This document shows, piece by piece, positions 62,772-64,000 of a DNA stretch of 64,000 bases; position 1 is the first letter of the stretch, and each line of letters starts with the position of its first letter. Where the stretch lies: assembly GCF_005503365.1 (NCBI RefSeq), contig NZ_SCML01000006.1, positions 62,001 through 126,000 of the forward strand, in the 5' to 3' direction. Origin of the DNA: Hydrogenophaga sp. 2FB (lineage in GTDB: Bacteria > Pseudomonadota > Gammaproteobacteria > Burkholderiales > Burkholderiaceae_C). The position numbers were made by a program, and so were the translations under genes. A model generated the notes under the pieces. It made no database searches. It saw only the letters and a program-made list of their open reading frames with translations, and was not told the origin of the DNA.

Positions 62772-63506
62772 ATGCTGACGAAAACCGCATCCGACATGAC
62801 ATCCGCCGCCCCCCCCGACGACGACATCGGCGTGCCCGTGTCGGTCAAGATCCGAGAGCGTGTGAAGGCCGCGCGCCAGCGTTTCCACTCCAACGACAAC
62901 ATCGCCGAGTTCATCCAGCCCGGCGAGCTGGAGCAGCTGCTCGACGAGGTGGCCGACAAGATGCAGGGCGTGCTCGACGCCATGGTCATCGACACCGAGA
63001 ACGACCACAACACCGGCGACACCGCGCGCCGCGTGGCCAAGATGTACATCAAGGAAGTGTTCAATGGCCGCTACGTCAAGGGCCCGAGCATCACCGAGTT
63101 CCCCAACGCCGAACACTTGAACGAGCTGATGATCGTCGGCCCGATCACCGTGCGCAGCGCCTGCAGCCACCACTTCTGCCCGGTCATCGGCAAGCTCTGG
63201 ATCGGCGTGATGCCCAACGAGCACACCAACGTGATCGGCCTGTCCAAGTACGCGCGCCTGGCCGAATGGATCATGGGCCGCCCGCAGATCCAGGAAGAGG
63301 CCGTGGTGCAGCTGGCCGACCTGATCCAGGAAAAGACGCAGCCCGACGGCCTGGCCGTGGTCATGGAAGCCAGCCACTACTGCATGGCCTGGCGCGGCGT
63401 GAAGGACATGAACAGCAAGATGATCAACTCGGTCATGCGCGGCGTGTTCCTCAAAGACCCCAACCTGCGGCGCGAATTCCTCTCGCTCATCCCCCGTCAA
63501 TCCTGA
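62772..63506 (+). CDS. folE: GTP cyclohydrolase I FolE
   Basis: 244 residues. Zinc and catalytic residues are Cys131, His133, His134 (ACSHHFCPV) and Cys204 (SHYCMAWRG). The usual CEHH reads CSHH here and a nearby extra Cys136 is present, which separates it from the E. coli wording. FolE makes 7,8-dihydroneopterin triphosphate from GTP, the first step to folate (and queuosine). A BLUF photoreceptor gene follows 8 bases after its stop. Confidence 0.94.
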   Translation: MLTKTASDMTSAAPPDDDIGVPVSVKIRERVKAARQRFHSNDNIAEFIQPGELEQLLDEVADKMQGVLDAMVIDTENDHNTGDTARRVAKMYIKEVFNGRYVKGPSITEFPNAEHLNELMIVGPITVRSACSHHFCPVIGKLWIGVMPNEHTNVIGLSKYARLAEWIMGRPQIQEEAVVQLADLIQEKTQPDGLAVVMEASHYCMAWRGVKDMNSKMINSVMRGVFLKDPNLRREFLSLIPRQS

Positions 63507-63514
63507 GGCCCATC

Positions 63515-63940
63515 ATGCTGGTACGCCTGCTCTACGTCAGCCGCGCAGTCGACAAGGACTGCTCCAAGGCGATCGACTCCATCCTGGAGGCCTCGCGCCT
63601 GCACAACATGGGCAACGGCATCACCGGTGTGCTCTGCTACGGTGGCGGCGTGTTCCTGCAGGCCATCGAAGGCGGACGCGGCGCCGTCAACAAGCTCTAC
63701 AACCACATCGTGGCCGACCCGCGACACACCGAAGTGGAACTGCTGGAATACGAAGAAATCACCGAACGCCGCTTCGGTGGCTGGACGATGGGGCAGGCGA
63801 ATCTGTCGAAGATCAACACCTCGATCGTGCTCAAGTATTCCGAGCGGCCCGAGTTCGATCCGTATGCGGTATCGGGCCGTGTTTCACTGGCGCTGCTTGA
63901 AGAACTGATGGCCACCGCCAGCATCATCGGCCGCGCCTGA
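63515..63940 (+). CDS. BLUF-domain blue-light photoreceptor, stand-alone
   Basis: 141 residues, a BLUF domain with a short C-terminal part (about 95-141). Aligning with AppA by spacing, the key residues are all present: Tyr7, Asn31, Gln49, Trp90 and Met92 (AppA Tyr21, Asn45, Gln63, Trp104, Met106). It should bind FAD and show the red-shifted signalling state. No output domain, so it probably signals by protein contact. It lies 8 bases behind folE. Confidence 0.95.
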   Translation: MLVRLLYVSRAVDKDCSKAIDSILEASRLHNMGNGITGVLCYGGGVFLQAIEGGRGAVNKLYNHIVADPRHTEVELLEYEEITERRFGGWTMGQANLSKINTSIVLKYSERPEFDPYAVSGRVSLALLEELMATASIIGRA

Positions 63941-63958
63941 ATTTCCCTGTGGGCCGTG

Positions 63959-63993
63959 AAGCCGCAGCCAGCCCGTCGGGCGCTGCGGCTTTT
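63959..63993 (+). terminator. Intrinsic terminator after folE-BLUF
   Basis: GCCGCAGC (63961-63968) pairs with GCTGCGGC (63982-63989), with an inner GCCCG/CGGGC stem, then TTTT. It is 20 bases beyond the BLUF stop and marks the end of the folE-BLUF unit. Confidence 0.88.
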
Positions 63994-64000
63994 GCCATTT

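Overview
The window is a gene-dense, GC-rich chromosomal core segment of a betaproteobacterium. Gene content and order fit Burkholderiales, most likely Comamonadaceae (Hydrogenophaga-like; genus is inference). Pointers are a CNP1-family gene beside rppH and proS, a 1,292-residue FAD/Fe-S oxidoreductase with an N-terminal DUF3683 region, the rplU-rpmA-obg-proB order, ubiE/ubiJ/ubiB together, and a palindrome resembling intergenic elements of Comamonadaceae. I see no insertion sequence, prophage, integron, CRISPR array or plasmid function. No stretch longer than 300 bases lacks a gene.

Layout. 1-5842: end of hisH, then hisA and hisF, a lapA-like gene on the opposite strand, then hisI, hisE, a small membrane protein, a HIT protein and tatABC. 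5858-9410: a DegS-like protease (-), a Nif3-like protein, pdxA and mscL (-). 9640-13868: petABC (cytochrome bc1), sspA, sspB and tRNA-Thr. 13898-20824: dciA-like (-), an M23 peptidase, secA, argJ, a DUF815 ATPase and a MutT-like Nudix protein. 20834-26304 (-): yacG, zapD, coaE, pilD, pilC and pilB, then tRNA-Pro (-) and a polyprenyl synthase (-). 27765-34493: rplU, rpmA, obg, proB, CNP1 (-), rppH (-), proS and a lytic transglycosylase. 34515-39383 (-): an AAA ATPase, grxD, prmC, prfA and hemA. 39433-44633: a small membrane protein and ugpBAECQ (-). 44808-53177: the DUF3683 oxidoreductase, a DUF971 protein, ubiE, a Tim44-like protein, ubiJ and ubiB. 53335-64000: fmdB-like, DUF502, aspS, a DUF883/YqjE/YqjK trio, nudB, an EEP hydrolase, clsB, a ligase-associated exonuclease, an ATP-dependent DNA ligase, folE and a BLUF photoreceptor.

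How the genes work together. The his genes make histidine. Tat exports folded proteins, and two likely Tat clients lie in the window (PetA and the transglycosylase). petABC uses the ubiquinol that the ubi genes help to make. PrmC methylates the release factor encoded next to it. ugpBAECQ imports and hydrolyses glycerophosphodiesters. The exonuclease and ligase form a two-gene DNA-repair unit.

Most notable signals. (1) Several genes have an extended -10 box exactly 6 bases before the ATG and no ribosome-binding site, predicting leaderless mRNAs (hisI, DUF971, EEP, folE; hemA with a 7-base gap). (2) A complete BLUF blue-light sensor lies 8 bases behind folE. (3) AspRS carries the His/Gly pair of non-discriminating enzymes. 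(4) Two stacked hairpins separate ugpB from ugpA. I did not find a clearly new multi-gene system; the folE-BLUF pair and the leaderless promoters are the best candidates for new biology.
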